Source of the DNA: Lactifluus volemus
Taxonomy: Eukaryota > Basidiomycota > Agaricomycetes > Russulales > Russulaceae
DNA: 64,000 nt
Reading direction: 5' to 3'
Assembly: GCA_022376515.1 (NCBI GenBank)
Contig: WTXI01000002.1
Span: forward strand, 558,001 to 622,000
The notes under the pieces are model-generated. The model saw only the letters and a program-made list of their open reading frames with translations. It ran no database searches and was not told where the DNA came from. This document shows positions 33,480-47,036 of the stretch, one piece after another. Position numbers and translations under genes: made by a program. The first letter of the stretch is position 1; every line of letters begins with the position of its first letter.

Positions 33480-35940
33480 TTACGATGTGAGGGAGGAGAC
33501 AATGCCAGCTTGGAGTACAAATGGTACATAGATGAGACAAACCAGTGGTGCAAACCAAACGCCTAATACCTGCCAGTCCCACATTGCCTGCTTGACTTCC
33601 TCTTCCATGAAAAGCCAACCGAAAGCAAGTACTGTATAAAGGGCACATTTCACCACCCGCGCGGGTGAGGAGCGCGAGGAAGAGGCGAGGGATAGGGGTA
33701 TGCCGAGAGTGACTGCGAGGAGAGCAGCCAGGGAGAAATTGAGGACAGACGTAACAGAGATGAGCGTACTCGCGAGGCACATGTTGATAACCTTTAGAAG
33801 GATGTGAAGGGGGGCAGCATGAACAGCACTTTGAGGCGTGAGGGGCTTCCATGGGGCAAGGACGAGGGTTACCCAGCACAGGGGTGTGATCGTTAAGGCC
33901 TGACTATGGTATGAACCAACAGTATAAAGCGATGAGAGTAAAGTGCATACCAGTTGGCTGATATCGAACCACGCCTGAGAGATGAGCACAAAAAGTGTCA
34001 AACCAACCAAATGAGATGCAACTGCGACCATGAAGGCGTCCAGAAGATCTCTCCTCCGACGTACCCACTTTTTCCTTGAAGTAAGGGCGACGTCGGTAGC
34101 TTTTGCCTTTTCTAGAGGCAGATCTTCATCCTCCACCTCTACCCAACCTGCGTTCACCCATTCCCCAAGACCGCCGAACATCAGGGCCGTAGCGACAAGT
34201 ATCGCACTGGGGAGATAACTGCCGATCTTGAGGAAGGATGAAGGAGTAGTCATTATGTAGAAGAAAAAAGATGCATGCAGCCGCTCAAGCAAGTTGTTCA
34301 TGGTACGGAGTGTAGATTCGATTATGCTAAACAGGCAAGATCGGGAGACGACAGAGACGACAGCGATTGGTGACACGTACCGGCCTAGGGCATGGAATCC
34401 GTGGGGTCCATTAGATGGAACGGCAAAGAGCGTAATCGCGTCTATGCGATACCTAAGTTGAACATCTCCAGGACATGTAAGCATGTAGTTAATTGAAGAT
34501 CACTCACTGGTGGAATAGTCCATGCGCGGCACTTGCCCTACCTCTTGCTTGGTATGAAAAATGTCTCAATATATTCTTGGCTCGATAACTGTAATCCATG
34601 ACACTTCCAAACTCCCAAAGCCAACTCGGGAACCAAGAGGGATAAAAATTCCGTATCGCTTCGCGTCCTGGGAATTCGGATGGTTCATGGTGGTCGTAAA
34701 GTAGGACGGGTACGCCGCCGGTGTGTTGAGAAATTACACTGAACGAGTTGATGAGGTCCTGATTTGGTAAGCGTCCATTGAGTCCTTCTGTCCAGGGACA
34801 CTGGCATCAACACGGGTCTCCGTTGAAGCACTAGGAGGTACCTCGGAAAACACCCAGATGGGAGAATGAATGACCCGGATAATCAATGTTGAGAGCTGTC
34901 CATATCACGCCAGATGCAATAGATAACGGCTCGATACCCTGGTCTACGTGATTATAGAGAAATCATCCTTTGAGGGCTTGGTCAACGTACTGGTACTCGA
35001 GGGTCGATGATATGCACTTAACCACGCATGCATCCCGTCAAGATAATTGTCGCTTACAACAAAGATAATGTCTTTGGACCAGTGCGGATATTCTGAGGAT
35101 AATATTCGTGAGAGAAGAAGAATAAAAAATGGCGTTAACAGACGTTTCAAGAATGCGGCTAGGGAAACCACAGCGGCCACCCCCCTCAAGTTATGCTCGC
35201 CGGTCAGACTTTTCCAGGAGGCACTGATGACCATTGCTTCAGTCCCGGATGCTCTGGGTGCTGGGAAGATAGCGTAGGCATTGGTACCAGTCACGGTCTA
35301 AGGAACGATGTAAGACCAAGCATGCAAGACAGTAAATTGGACCAACTCCGAGTAAAGTTCGGATGGTATATCTTTGGGTGGAAGATGGTATCCCAAATTT
35401 TGCGAATTCTGTTGCGAGGAACGTTGCACGCCTGTATGACTCCGTGAACGGGTTACAGCGCCAGAACAACGAGGACGGACTTACTCTGTACTCGACGCGT
35501 TACGATCCAGTAACAACTTCAGGTCCTCCAGAAAGCTATCTGCACGGTAAGCGTCTCCCCAGTTCCAGTAAGAGTTAACCTATAAGTGAGCATAGTCAAT
35601 ACGAACGAAGATAAAGAACTAGATGCCATGGGTACCTGGCTTGGCTGAAGCGCATTTTCATCGACGTAAGTTCCTGTCGAAAGCTGCGACAAAGGGAGGG
35701 CAAGTAGGGAAAGGTATCCTATTGCCATAAGACTTGCTCTACACCCGGTAAGACGATGGGGAGAGGTAAGATATTGGTCACACACCTGAGTAGGTTGAGG
35801 TAGCGCCAGACGACGGCGACGACCCTTCTCCGGTTCCGTATTCGCGCAGCGTGATCACGGGACATAAATATTCGTTTGAGACGATACCCTAAACCACTTG
35901 ACCGAGCTTGCGCCCGTTCTGAAGGTGATTCACTAGACAT
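33480..35940 (-). CDS. GAA1: GPI transamidase subunit GAA1
   Basis: About nine exons code for a membrane protein of some 600 residues. The start at 35938-35940 (MSSESPSERAQAR) precedes a first transmembrane segment (MAIGYLSLLALPL), then the lumenal domain with TGTNAYAIFPAPRASGTEA, DIIFVVSDNYLDGMHAWL, GGVPVLLYDHHEPSEF and MDYSYRAKNILRHF. The C-terminal part has NNLLERLHASFFFYI and several transmembrane helices ending near VLQAGIVSSLTS. GAA1 is the subunit of the ER GPI transamidase that recognises the GPI lipid and helps form the amide bond to the protein. All junctions I checked keep the frame with GT-AG introns. The gene is divergent from the USP48-type gene, 152 bp between starts. Confidence 0.9.
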
Positions 35941-36092
35941 CGTACTTGTTCGCCTTTTGACGGACAAAGGGTCTAGTTGAGCGAGTGACCCGGTGACGGC
36001 CCAGAACCGGCCCGGACGCGTAACTTGAACATCGCTCACACATCTCAAGTCCGTCCATTCCGCGACGTGATCTACCTCTGCCTCTGGTCACC

Positions 36093-39000
36093 ATGCATAC
36101 AAAACGCAAGCGACGTCAAAATCAGCAGTACGAAGGTCTCAATGCTGGGGAGCGACTCAAGAGGCACAAGCTTACTTCGAGTTTGGCTGGCGAGTGGGAT
36201 TCTCCCTGGGGATGGGTCGGCACTAGCGTTACGGACGCGTCAGACATTACTGAGGAGCATTTCCTCGCTACATGCGGCTTCTCTCGCAGGTCCCATCACT
36301 TATTCTGTGCTAATAAATATCAAAAACGCCCCGCAAAGACTGTTGACCCCTCAGAGGCTGTTGTACCAAGCGAGGAGCCAATCAAGGATGTGGTGATCAT
36401 TTCAGATGATGAAACACCCACATGTAGCAAGAAGTTCTGTTCAAGAAACCCCAATTGTTTGAATTATCTTGCTCAGGATCGGTGGGAGGATGCAGGTTTG
36501 CCGTTCTCCTTCAATCATTGGATGCATTACATCAACGGTTCTCAGATGTCGCATTGAAAACCTATCTGTCCACGATGGAGCTTGGCGCTGATCCTGACCT
36601 TCAAACTAGAAAACCGGGTTTACCGGTAGGCCTCAGGGTGTGTCCACCTGAAGCTTACCAGCAAGCCTTACAGATTGACACCATATGTAGAATCTTGGGG
36701 CCACCTGTTACGCAAACGCGTACATTCAGGTAATTCATTGTCGCTTCCGTGACTGCGAATGCTTATCTTACATAGGTCTGGTTCCAAGATGTCTGTTTTC
36801 GCAATGGCGTGTATCAGTGTTTGCCGGCCGATGATAGGGACCGCCCCTTCAACGTATGTCCTCGCACCCCTATCATTCTCGTCTTCAAATTTGACGCTTA
36901 ATCTGTAGGACTCGCCTATATTTCAACTTCAGACGACGTTTGCTGCGCTACAAGAAAGTCGTATGAAGGTTTTCAATCCGGAGAAACTTGTCGGAAGCTT
37001 ACAGCTTCGAACAAATGAGCAGCAGGATGCCCAAGAGTGAGTACTGTTTGTATTAATTGTATGTTGACCGCTCATCTTTTACATAGGTTTTCCAAGTTAT
37101 TCATAACGCATTTAGATGACGAGTTCAAGAAACAGCCTGACCCTGCACTTAGACACCTTGTTTCGAATCAAGTAATAAGTCTCAGCTCAGACTAGATGCA
37201 TCCTATTCTCATAATCGATGTCATAGTTCCAAGGAACACAAACGTACGCGACAACCTGCACGCGATGCGGAACCCGTTCTGAGAACAACTCAGACTTCCT
37301 TGAGATAGAAGTCAACCTTGAGGTAGCTCCCACTACGGACACATCGATATATTGAGCGAGCCCACATGACAGGACAACGCTACTCTCGAAAGCTGCATTG
37401 ATGTGCTTCTTCAACCTGAGACGCTATCCGGAGATAACAAGTAATGTGTCCTATTGGCTTTATTCGAAGATGTTGATTAACCCTCCATCAGATACCAGTG
37501 TTCTAAATGTCAGTCGCTAGAAGACGCCACTCGACAACTGATACTCCAGAAGCTTCCTCCTGTTTTGCACTTCTCATTGCTTCGTTTTGTCTTTGATGTT
37601 ACAACTTTCGAACGGAAGAAGAGAAAGCACAACGTATCCTTTCCTGTCGTGTTGGATATGAACAGATTCCTTAAAGGTCAAGAGTCGAAGAATGAAGAGA
37701 ACATCTATGAGCTCAAAGGCGTTCTGGTTCATAAAGGATCCAGTGCTTACCATGGTCACTACGAGGCCATGGTGTTTGATGCTACGTAGGTTCCCTCACT
37801 GAATCAAATAGACGACCCACTGAGCTCTCCTAGACACGACTCTTGGTTCACATTTAATGATGAAGTCGTTTCAAAAATGAAGCCACCAGGATCGGAACGC
37901 CCCACAAGCGATAAAGGCAAATCGTGCGTCTACATGTCACTCCAGCTGTACATAGCTGATGAGCCATAATCAGGAGATCTAAGCCATCCAAAAAGCGCCG
38001 ACGAGTAGAAGACAGTAGCGATGACGAAATAACAGAGTATGCCCAGGCTCCGCGGACAGTCTCATCACGCTCACAGACTTGCCAGGGTACAACCACCATT
38101 ACCAGCTGGGTGCGCCTCCTTGGTTGCCAGTGGTATCTCTTAACTCATAAATGGATTCTTAGACGAATGGCATCAAGAGACGCATATATGCTTGTTTATA
38201 TGCGCCGTGGAGCCACACCTGCGGGACCAGTGAGGATTCAGGAGCCTCCGCAGCGTGCCCTCGATGTCGTTCTTGAAATGAATCAAAGCCATGCTGACGC
38301 CTGTGCTACCTTTGCTGCAAGGTCAACAACAAACGCCCTATTTGATGGAGATGCTGACAGAACACATTAGACGAGAAGAGCTTGAATCTGAGTTCCTTGG
38401 GCTTCGGTCAAAGATGCAAGAGATCTACCGGTCTTGGAACGTGTTGTCTTGTGACCAGGTAGGCTGAAGCAGCTACACAACCTTCAGCCCTTCTCATGGT
38501 AGTTCCAGACATCGCTTGTGGTTAGTCCACGAGCTTTGAACACATTCCTCTCCCGGCCCTTTGAGAAGGACGCAGGTGGTGAAACCGACCCCGCGAGTTC
38601 GAACGACCAGACTGGCGGTGGTCAGACCAGTTTGAATGGCCTAGAAAGGAATGGTATGAAGAAGTCTACGCGACGATTGGCCTCTGTCATGGCGGGGGAA
38701 ATTTCTGTCCATGAGTTACTGTGCCCACATGGTAGGCTCGACCCAGGGAAAGCCGCGGAAATGAAGCGAATCGACCGTGTTTGTGTTCCTATCCCCTGAA
38801 TTGTATTCCTTTTCGCTAAATGAAAGTTACGCAGGCTACATACGTGTCGTGCATTCTAGCAACCGGTGTATCATTCATTCCACAATTGGAACCGAGAGAC
38901 ATTTGCCGTCATTGTGTTGAAGACGTTTTTCGTGGTAGGTTCACGGTTGCCAGTCCCGATTCCTGAATCGAGATAATTGAAAATCGCTATCTAGAGAAAC

Positions 39001-40720
39001 TATACCAATACGAACACCCGAGGCATGTCGCTCAGTTTGACGCCATTGTCAACAAGGCGGACTCCCCTGGTTACTGGATCTCGAAGCATTGGGTGAAAGG
39101 CACGTATTATTCATATAGCGAATCTTAGTTGCCATGCTCAAACCACAATTCTCATGAAGATTGGAAGCAGCTGAAGCCGAAGATGCACGTTCCATCTCAA
39201 AGCGATCCTGCTCCAGATTCCCCACCCTTTCGGGATCACGTCATGTGCGAACACGGAGGTCTGGCACTCAAAATCTCCGAGCGGAACTGCATATCTCAGA
39301 AGGTGCGCGAAAGGTGATCTCATCCCAGGAAGCTGAACTCACGATGACTAGGCCTTTGCTCTACTCAAGACGCTCTTTCCTTCATGGGTCACTCTGTCCG
39401 AGGGTGTTGGTCCATGCCCAGTGTGTGACGCTCTCGCGGAGAACTCACGTGAGGACGACAGGGAGCTACGCAAAAAGGCGGAAGAAGAAAAGGTTGAGTA
39501 TCGGTTCTTTTGCTGTCACCGTGGTCGATGTCTGAAATTCTAGACAGGCGCGACTCAAACATATGCACGAGTATGTGGTAAATGGAAACCTTGCGCTTCT
39601 CGAAGACGTTCCCTGCGCTCTCGTCCCCGCCAGTTTTCTGCGAGAATGGAGGCTCTGGATCCTCAAACCTACACGCCATACTCGTCCGGCTCGCTTGGAT
39701 AACTCTCCGTACCTATGTGACCATAACTTGCTGGCACTTGATCTAAACGGCGGAGATCTAGATCGCTCAGTCTGTCTGATCCGCCGTCCAGACTGGGATA
39801 CCCTGGAGGAGCTGTAAGTGACGCCGTGCACGCATCAATCCCGATATCTATTCACACGCAAAAGCTATGATGCGTCCCCGCTCATCATGGTGGAAAATCG
39901 CCAGGTTGCCGACAGCGGTATGTTGGGCTCGAAATTTATTCACGATCCACCCCTTTGTGAAGAGTGTCGAATCAAGCGGTGCGTGCCTTCTGCTTGTCAC
40001 ATGCAGAATGTTGAAAGCCTTCACAGAAAGACAGATTATGATTTGACCGAAGTCACGATCCGCGTTTTAGGTAGTGAGGACCCTGACCCCACACCAGAGA
40101 ATTATACCAAGAGCCAGGGCCCAATCATGGTAGACGCCGACAGACAAGCATTCTCCCATATCGATCTCGAAATGCGGAGCCTCAACGACAATCAAAACGG
40201 ATTCGCACCGTGAGACGGAGGGTTCGGCGAATAGGCATCTCAAAACAAATGTCTGTCAAGGATATAAAGCTTCTGGTGTGTCAGGCGCTTAGCGTAGCCG
40301 AAGCGGGCCATTGATCTCATGACTGTGTTTGTAGTTGCAGGAGGAGCTTGACATTCCGACTATCTGCCAGCGACTTTTTTACAAGGGCCACGAGTTGGCG
40401 GACAACAGCGCGAGCGTGGCGGCCCTGAGCATCCTGGCCAATGACGTTCTTGACCTCCGTGAGGAGCAGGAGAACGAAGAGCTGCTCGAATCGGACACGG
40501 AAACACCGCAGCAACAACGGCGCGAGGCCGACGGGGCGGATTTGGCGGCACGTTGTTGGCCCGCGGCTGGACGTCCGAGTCCTTGCCAGACGACACGATG
40601 AGCGATCGTACGGCGACGTCTTCCCCCGCTCCGATGGACGCGACCAAACCATGTCCGATGTGCACCTTTGAGAACGCTTCTGCGGCAACTTCCTGCGAAA
40701 TATGTGAGACGGGTTTGTGA
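36093..40720 (+). CDS. USP48: Ubiquitin carboxyl-terminal hydrolase, USP48 type, with apparent homopolymer frameshifts
   Basis: A gene of about 17 exons. The N terminus has HTKRKRRQ. The catalytic cysteine box reads GLRNLGATCYANAY (split by an intron), the zinc-knuckle pairs are TCTRCG and QCSKCQ, and the catalytic histidine box is YHGHYEAM. Then come SRDAYMLVYMRR, DUSP-like segments around DHVMCEHGGLAL, a ubiquitin-like domain (MSVKDIKLLLQEELDIP) and a C-terminal RanBP2-type zinc finger (CPMCTFENASAATSCEIC). It should remove ubiquitin from nuclear substrates. Three runs appear one base short: AAAA 39270-39273, AAAA 40194-40197 and GGGG 40533-40536. Correcting each restores the DUSP, Ubl and zinc-finger frames. 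An intron at 39100-39159 uses a GC donor. The boundary near 38110 could be intron or read-through. Confidence 0.88.
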
Positions 40721-42051
40721 TGCGGCGATCCCTGTCGTTATTTTTCTTTTCTTTTCGTGTGTTTTTTTTTTTTTTTCGTTGACTGGGTGGGCAAATATTA
40801 ATATTTTGTTGTTGAAGCCTTGGAAAGCCAACTCCATACCCCTCTCATCAATGTCATAAATTAGTGTACTCGAAGTGCATCCAATACACGCACGCAAAAT
40901 GAAATTGATAAACGTCTGCGCTAGTAACCTATTACCATGTCCGGCCCAGGCAACGAGTGTTTTTTCTACCGCGAATGTTCTACAGTAGACATATCACTCG
41001 CAGTCCTGGCAACGAAGCCAAAAAAAAAAAAGAAAACTGTCATCCAATTGGAAAAATAACATATCTTGCCGTAAACGTATTTGACAAGAGAGGCGAGGAT
41101 TTTCGCGACTCGGGGCAGAAATCATGAATCGTTGCACGTTAATCCCAATTAGATATAATAATAAAAAACTTTCAACCCAAAATTAAAAAAACCCGCATTA
41201 TCTACAACAACGACAACGACAACGAGAAGTGTTCGTTTTATGCAAAATGACAGACTGCCAAATCTGGCCCCCCCTTTACCTCCGCACACTTTTCTTTGGA
41301 TATTTGGAGATGACCGAGAGACGGGCTCCGGCGAGTCCCAGCCTGTTTCAAACTTACTCCCATTTTGCGGCATGACCCCTACAATAAATAGCAACTGGAA
41401 ACTTTTTTTTTTTTTTTAAAAAAAAGTTCTCTCGAGCGAAAGTTCAAAACGTGAAAAAAAAAAATTCAGAGAGAGAGAGAGAGAGAGAGAAAAACGCAGT
41501 GGTGGGCTCAAGCGCTTAAGCGCGGCGGGTACGATGATCGGTTTCTGTTGTGTTTTTTTTTTTTTCCTTCCGGGAAATACCCGCTGTGAGATGGAACAGA
41601 AAAGAGAAACTGACTTCTGCCAAAAGTTATTACAACACCACAATTGATCTTTTTTTGCAAATCACGGTGATCGGATGGCCACGACCGGCCGTAACTCACG
41701 CCGCCGCTCACCGCCGGCGGAATTCCATCTCTCCTTAATAAAGAAACCATCCCTAGTCTAGTGCCGAAACACTTAACAGTAATGAAGCTGGTTGACAGAT
41801 TGATTCATTGTGTTCCCGGCGAAAATGGTCTGTCTATTAACTGCATAGATGCTAGCACGTAATGCACAGCGACGGCGCGAAAAAAAAAAAAGCTATTGAC
41901 CTCAGTAACTTTTACAACCCTCCTATGTTAGTGTACAACACACATCTGGCACAAAAAAAAAAGGTTAAGAAAACACAGAGAGAAATGAAACCGATGGGAC
42001 AATGAAAGAACCAGGGAAGAAACGAACGAACGGGTGGGTTAGAACCAGAGT
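40721..42051. other. Convergent intergenic stretch with low-complexity tracts
   Basis: The stretch lies between two genes that end towards each other. It contains poly-T and poly-A runs, a GA microsatellite near 41468-41490 and CAACGA repeats near 41205-41225. No supported gene. Confidence 0.5.
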
Positions 42052-45000
42052 CTATGAACGCTGTGAATAAGATGTTAGGTCCACATTTGACGCGGGTAGA
42101 ACGGACGCGGGTAGAACGGGGGCAACGAGATTTCCTTCCGGAGGATTTGAGGAGGCGGGTAATGGAGCGGGCATAGGAACTGTGCTAAATGACGCGTGGT
42201 GACGCAAAGCGACCGGGACAGTCGGTGGTGGTACGGCGGGACGGGATTGCGCTTGTGCCTGAACTTGTGCTTGCACATGCGCTTGTGCGTGCGCTTGTTG
42301 AGCCTGAAGTAGCGAGCTAGCCGTCATGAGCACGTCAACCTCACTCGAGAGGGGCCCGGTGAGCTCAACAGCCTGTGCAACTGCCGATTGTGTCGCAACG
42401 GACACCTCATTAACGGTCACTTGCGATGTGGAACCTGCCGGTGGCGGTGGGAGCCCCGCAGAAAATTGTGCCGCGGCGATGACAGAGCGGTCCGCGGCTA
42501 CCTGACGGGCAGCCTGCAAGACGACCTGCTGAGCTGCAGCCGCCAGGACACTTGACGGCTGCGTAATCGAGTTCCCTTGCGCAGAGACTGTATTATCCAC
42601 CGCTTGCGCTGTCACAGTAAGCACGTGCTGCTGCTTCGCGAGCGCCTGTAGCTCATGACCAGGTTCGTTGGGGACGCCTGCTGCGACGACCTGCGATTGC
42701 GCTTCCTGCGCGACGCGTTGTGCAGCACTTGTTAGCACCTGAATCACCTGGGCATCTTGCGATGGCACAGGTTGCGGCGGAGGGGGGGGAAGTGTTGTCG
42801 TCGGTTGCCGTATTAGAGGCGGTCTACAAGCACTTTAGGCTGAAACCTAAAATAGAATAGTAGGTCTACACTCACCTTGAAGGAGACGTCTGAGGAACAA
42901 CCGAGTCGGTGGCCATCCTACGAGGACCCTCTCCGACAAGTGACGGACGTCGCGACGTGCTCGAGAATGACGTGTCCACGTTCGCCACGGGGGCGATGGT
43001 GATGTGCACAGTTTGAGAAAGAAATTCCTCCTTCCCATCTTGCATAAACTAGAGGAAATCAGCAACGAAACCGCAACACTCTACGAAATCGCGACTCACC
43101 CGAGCCTCCACTGTGACATCGCAACTTTGTGCATCTGGCGTGGGTATACCTGTCAGGTATTGGTCTTCATGCCACGATAGCCAAGGCGGCAACGAGGGTG
43201 AGGTATAAGTAACATGCAAATTATTTCGAGATGCTTGTGGGTCCCAAATGCGTGGTGTCCAGGTCCAGCGAAGGCCAACGTATGCTACGCCAGGTGGAAC
43301 ACCAGCTAGGCGGCGTTGGAACGGGCGGAATATCCATCCACCGTCGCCAATCTTTTTCGCTTCAATGTTCCAGATGTGATTCCCCTTTGATTTGGCCTTC
43401 TTCCCATCTTCATTAAAGCGTGAGATATAAGGCGAGTTCCAAAGGTAGTTCCGAATCTGAACACGTGCATAATCAGATAACGTCGAATCATGCGCGAGTA
43501 ATTCGCGGACCTTTTTCATGGGTATTTTATCCTCAGGATATCCTTGCCGGGCGAGCTAAGAATGGGTAGACACGAGGTTGAGAATCACACCGCGGAGCGC
43601 ACAGCCGACGCACCTCTTCCAAGAAGGCATTCGTAAATGCTTGGATGCGGAATTTGAAAGGCCGGAAATCAGGAGATTCGTCTAGACGCTGCATTTTCTT
43701 GGCCATGAGCGTCTGATGTATTGGCTCTCCCTTTGCATCGGTAGCCTCGACTGCTTAGCATGGGATAGGACAAACTATTAGTGGGCGCACTAATCGATGA
43801 AAGGAATGCACCAACGGTTCGAGCATATTTTGTTCAGAAATTCGAAAAAGATTCGGTCCACTTCGGCGCGGTACTCCTGTGGGACTTCATTGCTATGACT
43901 GCTGCTGCCGTTAGACGCCATACTCGCGCTGAAGTTGTCGGGAGAGGGCCGATTTGGAAGATTCCTGCGGGGAAGCTGACGCGAGAACTGATGGCTTCCG
44001 TCTCCAACGCTACCATTCCTCTCACGATACCGCGAATGACAGGGTGAGCCCGCGTCAGAGTCATGCTCATCGTCGTCTTCAGGGGACGAAATGGGGCTGT
44101 GAGAGCGTGAGAATCCCGTGTCGGGCCGGGAATTACCGGCCCGATGATATTCTGCTCGTTCGTCAATCGTAGCCTCGGACACCGGTACTCCGAAAGCGAA
44201 TGGGTCTCCAGAAGGGGGATTGGATAGCGAATTTGAACGAGAGGCACGAGAAGATACAGCAAGCGGGCCAGTAGCCGGTAACGAAGGGAAGACCGCGGCA
44301 GGCGATGCGAACGCAGAAGGACCACCAATCATAACATTCTTCATGTCAACATCCCCGTTAAGACGACCGCCAGATATTGTAGGCCTATGCGAAGGCGCAA
44401 AAGGGGCTGGATGGTCGGCCCACGGTTCTGGCGGGTGGCCAAATGATGTCACATGGTTTGTGACTGACGGATGGGTGGCGGATGCAGGAGGTGTGAAGTC
44501 AGGTAGAGCGCGACCATTAGCAGCAGCGACATTGAGTGAGGAAGTGAAACCCATCTGAACAGAGGAAGCCATCTGCCGCTGGAATAGGTTCAACTGCGGA
44601 TGTAATGGTAGACCTGCTGAGCTAGCGGGACGCGATGGAGGACTGGAGGGAGGATTTGAAGAAAAAGGTGGGCCGGAATGGGTATTCACGACGCCGGTGG
44701 AGCCGGGAAATGGAAAAGACGAAAGGGAAGGTTGTGAAATGTCGTCTTGGGGTTCCATCTTCATTGCCTTGAGTACTCTATCGTCCTCGTTCATCGACGA
44801 CGCACAACGCTTCCTCGACTCGTGATCGGAGGAGCCTGCGGGATCCAATGATTCGTCAACAGTGGAAAGGAACGGTGGGATTCCTCCGGATCTAGAGAGA
44901 TTGGGCGGAGAAGCCCGAGCGCCTGAAATGACAGGAGGTGAAGATTTATCACTTGGTGGGCTGGGCCCATCAGCCAACCTCGTGGCGGCGATCAGTTCGG

Positions 45001-45888
45001 AGACGAGAGCAATAGTCTTCCTTAGTTGATCGATCTTGGCGCCCGCATCAGCCGTTTGACCTGCACTGCAATCAGCGCGTGCTTGGTTCGCGGTTTGCAT
45101 GATGCTATATGTACTAGTTTTAAAAAACGGGGCGAAAGGATGGAAAGAAATCTCGAGACAAACTTTTTCAGCATGCCATCAACAGCGATCATGTGCGGGC
45201 CACCCATATCAGGGCCTCCCTCTTCTTCTGTTGGGGGACTGACATCGTATTCGGACGGCGGAAAGCGATAACCCGATCCCTGATTCGAAGTCGGAGTGCC
45301 CGTACTAGGGAAGGTGAGATCCGAGCCAGGAGCCACCAAACGGCCGGGGGATGCAGCCGAGCCAGAACGGCTACGGCCCGGGAGACCCATAGAATCCATT
45401 GCGGACGCGATAGATGAAGGGGGAATCGTCGGGTAGGCAGAATTTAGACCTGGGATAGCTGGGGAGGAGGTATGGGAAGCAAAGCTGGAGACAGAAGTGG
45501 CCGCGGGCGAGGATTGGGCAGGTCTTGGGATGTCAAAGGACTGCTCGGGTGAGAAAGGTTCCATGAGCTGCTGCTGAAACGCGCTGATAGACACGGGGGG
45601 AGAAAGTTTGTCGTGATGTACGGAGGTCTGATGGACCTCAGTAAAAGAGACATCCATGCGTCGAGGATCTGAGAGAAGCGCGATCTCTGCAGTGACTGGG
45701 GGCGGGGCAGGAGGGGTAACCCTGTCTGAAAAGACTGGAACGCCGTGGGTAGTATCCATCAGAGGAGAGCCGACGACTGATGAGAAGGGACGAATGGACT
45801 CGGATGGTTGTAGGGACGATACGATGGAGTCGACGGCTATGTGCTGATACTGTGCATCAAAAGGACCATCATGTGCAAGAGTGTCCAT
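42052..45888 (-). CDS. Large Ser/Pro-rich protein with an Ig-like segment, unknown function
   Basis: About six exons give a protein of roughly 1,180 residues. The N-terminal half is disordered and rich in Ser, Pro and His, with a possible nuclear localisation patch (SRKRCASSM). A conserved-looking central region follows: EVPQEYRAEVDRIFFEFLNK, MAKKMQRLDESPDFRPFKFR, then ARVQIRNYLWNSPYISRF and WIFRPFQRRLAGVPPGVAYV. After that comes a segment resembling a putative Ig fold (SLPPWLSWHEDQYLTGIP, later QTVHITIAP). The C terminus is Ala/Gln-rich with AHAQAHVQAQVQAQAQ repeats. The composition suggests a nuclear regulator, but no DNA-binding domain is seen. I do not recognise a named family. All junctions keep the frame with GT-AG introns. 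The 5' flank is a long GA/CT-rich tract. Confidence 0.7.
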
Positions 45889-47036
45889 AGAGGGAGGAAA
45901 GGAGAGGCTGCAACAACGTGAATAGGCGAGCCGTGACCCTTATGCGAATGGGTTCAGTACCGGAACGGTATAACGAGAGTGACCTGGCCGAGGGTGAGAC
46001 TTCAGTTTGGAGTCTGAATGAGAGGGGGAGGGGAGGGGAGGGGAAGAGAGGGAGAAAGGAGAGAGAGAGAGAAGGAGATGATTGAATGAGCGAGTGAGAT
46101 GAGAGAGAGGAGGAGGAACGGGGAAGAGAGAGTAGACGGAAGGATAAATCACCGAGGGATTGAGATTGCACGAAAATGGCAATTGTTCGGTGAACGAGTA
46201 CTGACGCGTTATGTCCTAGTTGAAGCACGCTCAAGAGAGAGATTTGAGAGGATCAAGAGCGGCGTTAACAAAGGAGTAAAAGGGTACAGTAGGGAAAGAG
46301 AAAAGAAAGGAAAAGGGAAAAGGAAAAGGGAAAAAAAAAGAGACGCCGGATGTTAAGGAGTCCTTTACTGGGACTGGTTTCCCTTTACCTCGCTTGAGGC
46401 CAGCACGCACGACAGACAGCCAGTCGTGGTCCGTCTCCGCGCTTGATCAGGATCAGTCAGTCAGGCATCACACAGTTCCTCTTGTCACAAAGGTCACAGT
46501 TATATCTGTCACGATAATACAGCTGGCATCCCCTCGTCTCTAGGCTAAATTCGCTCAAAAAAAAAATAAATATACCTGATATGTATTCGATTGATGGCTA
46601 AAAGGCTAAAACCGTCTTCACGTAATCTCAATCGTGTTACCCTTACGCTATCAGCCAGGTTGCGGTTCAAAAAACCAAGATCGTGATTATTACAGGGAAA
46701 CCGCGTCTCTGTCAGCGTGATCTGATCAATTCGATCGGTCCTATCTGGCGCATGGTTGACGTCCTGTCCCATGCCATTTCGTGCAGGCCCCCGGACCCGG
46801 ATAACCGATAAGCCGTCTCTTTTAGCTCAGCCGCAGCAGCAACCCATGCGGGACAGAACAAGACAAAGTCAAACATACGACAACGGTGAGAAAATAAGAT
46901 CCGCTTGCTAGTACAAAACCGGACATTGTTGTTATATTACTCAATATCGCCTTCGTGGTGACCTAGAACGGTCCCGACGACGATCACTTGCATATCCTCG
47001 TTAGCTCAGAGGTACCCGAACAAGATACAAATGGAC
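45889..47036. other. Intergenic stretch with GA-rich promoter tract
   Basis: Immediately upstream of the minus-strand Ser/Pro-rich gene lies a purine-rich tract at about 46020-46130 (CT-rich on the coding strand), typical of strong fungal promoters. A second purine-rich tract follows at 46290-46345. No gene is supported here. Confidence 0.45.
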
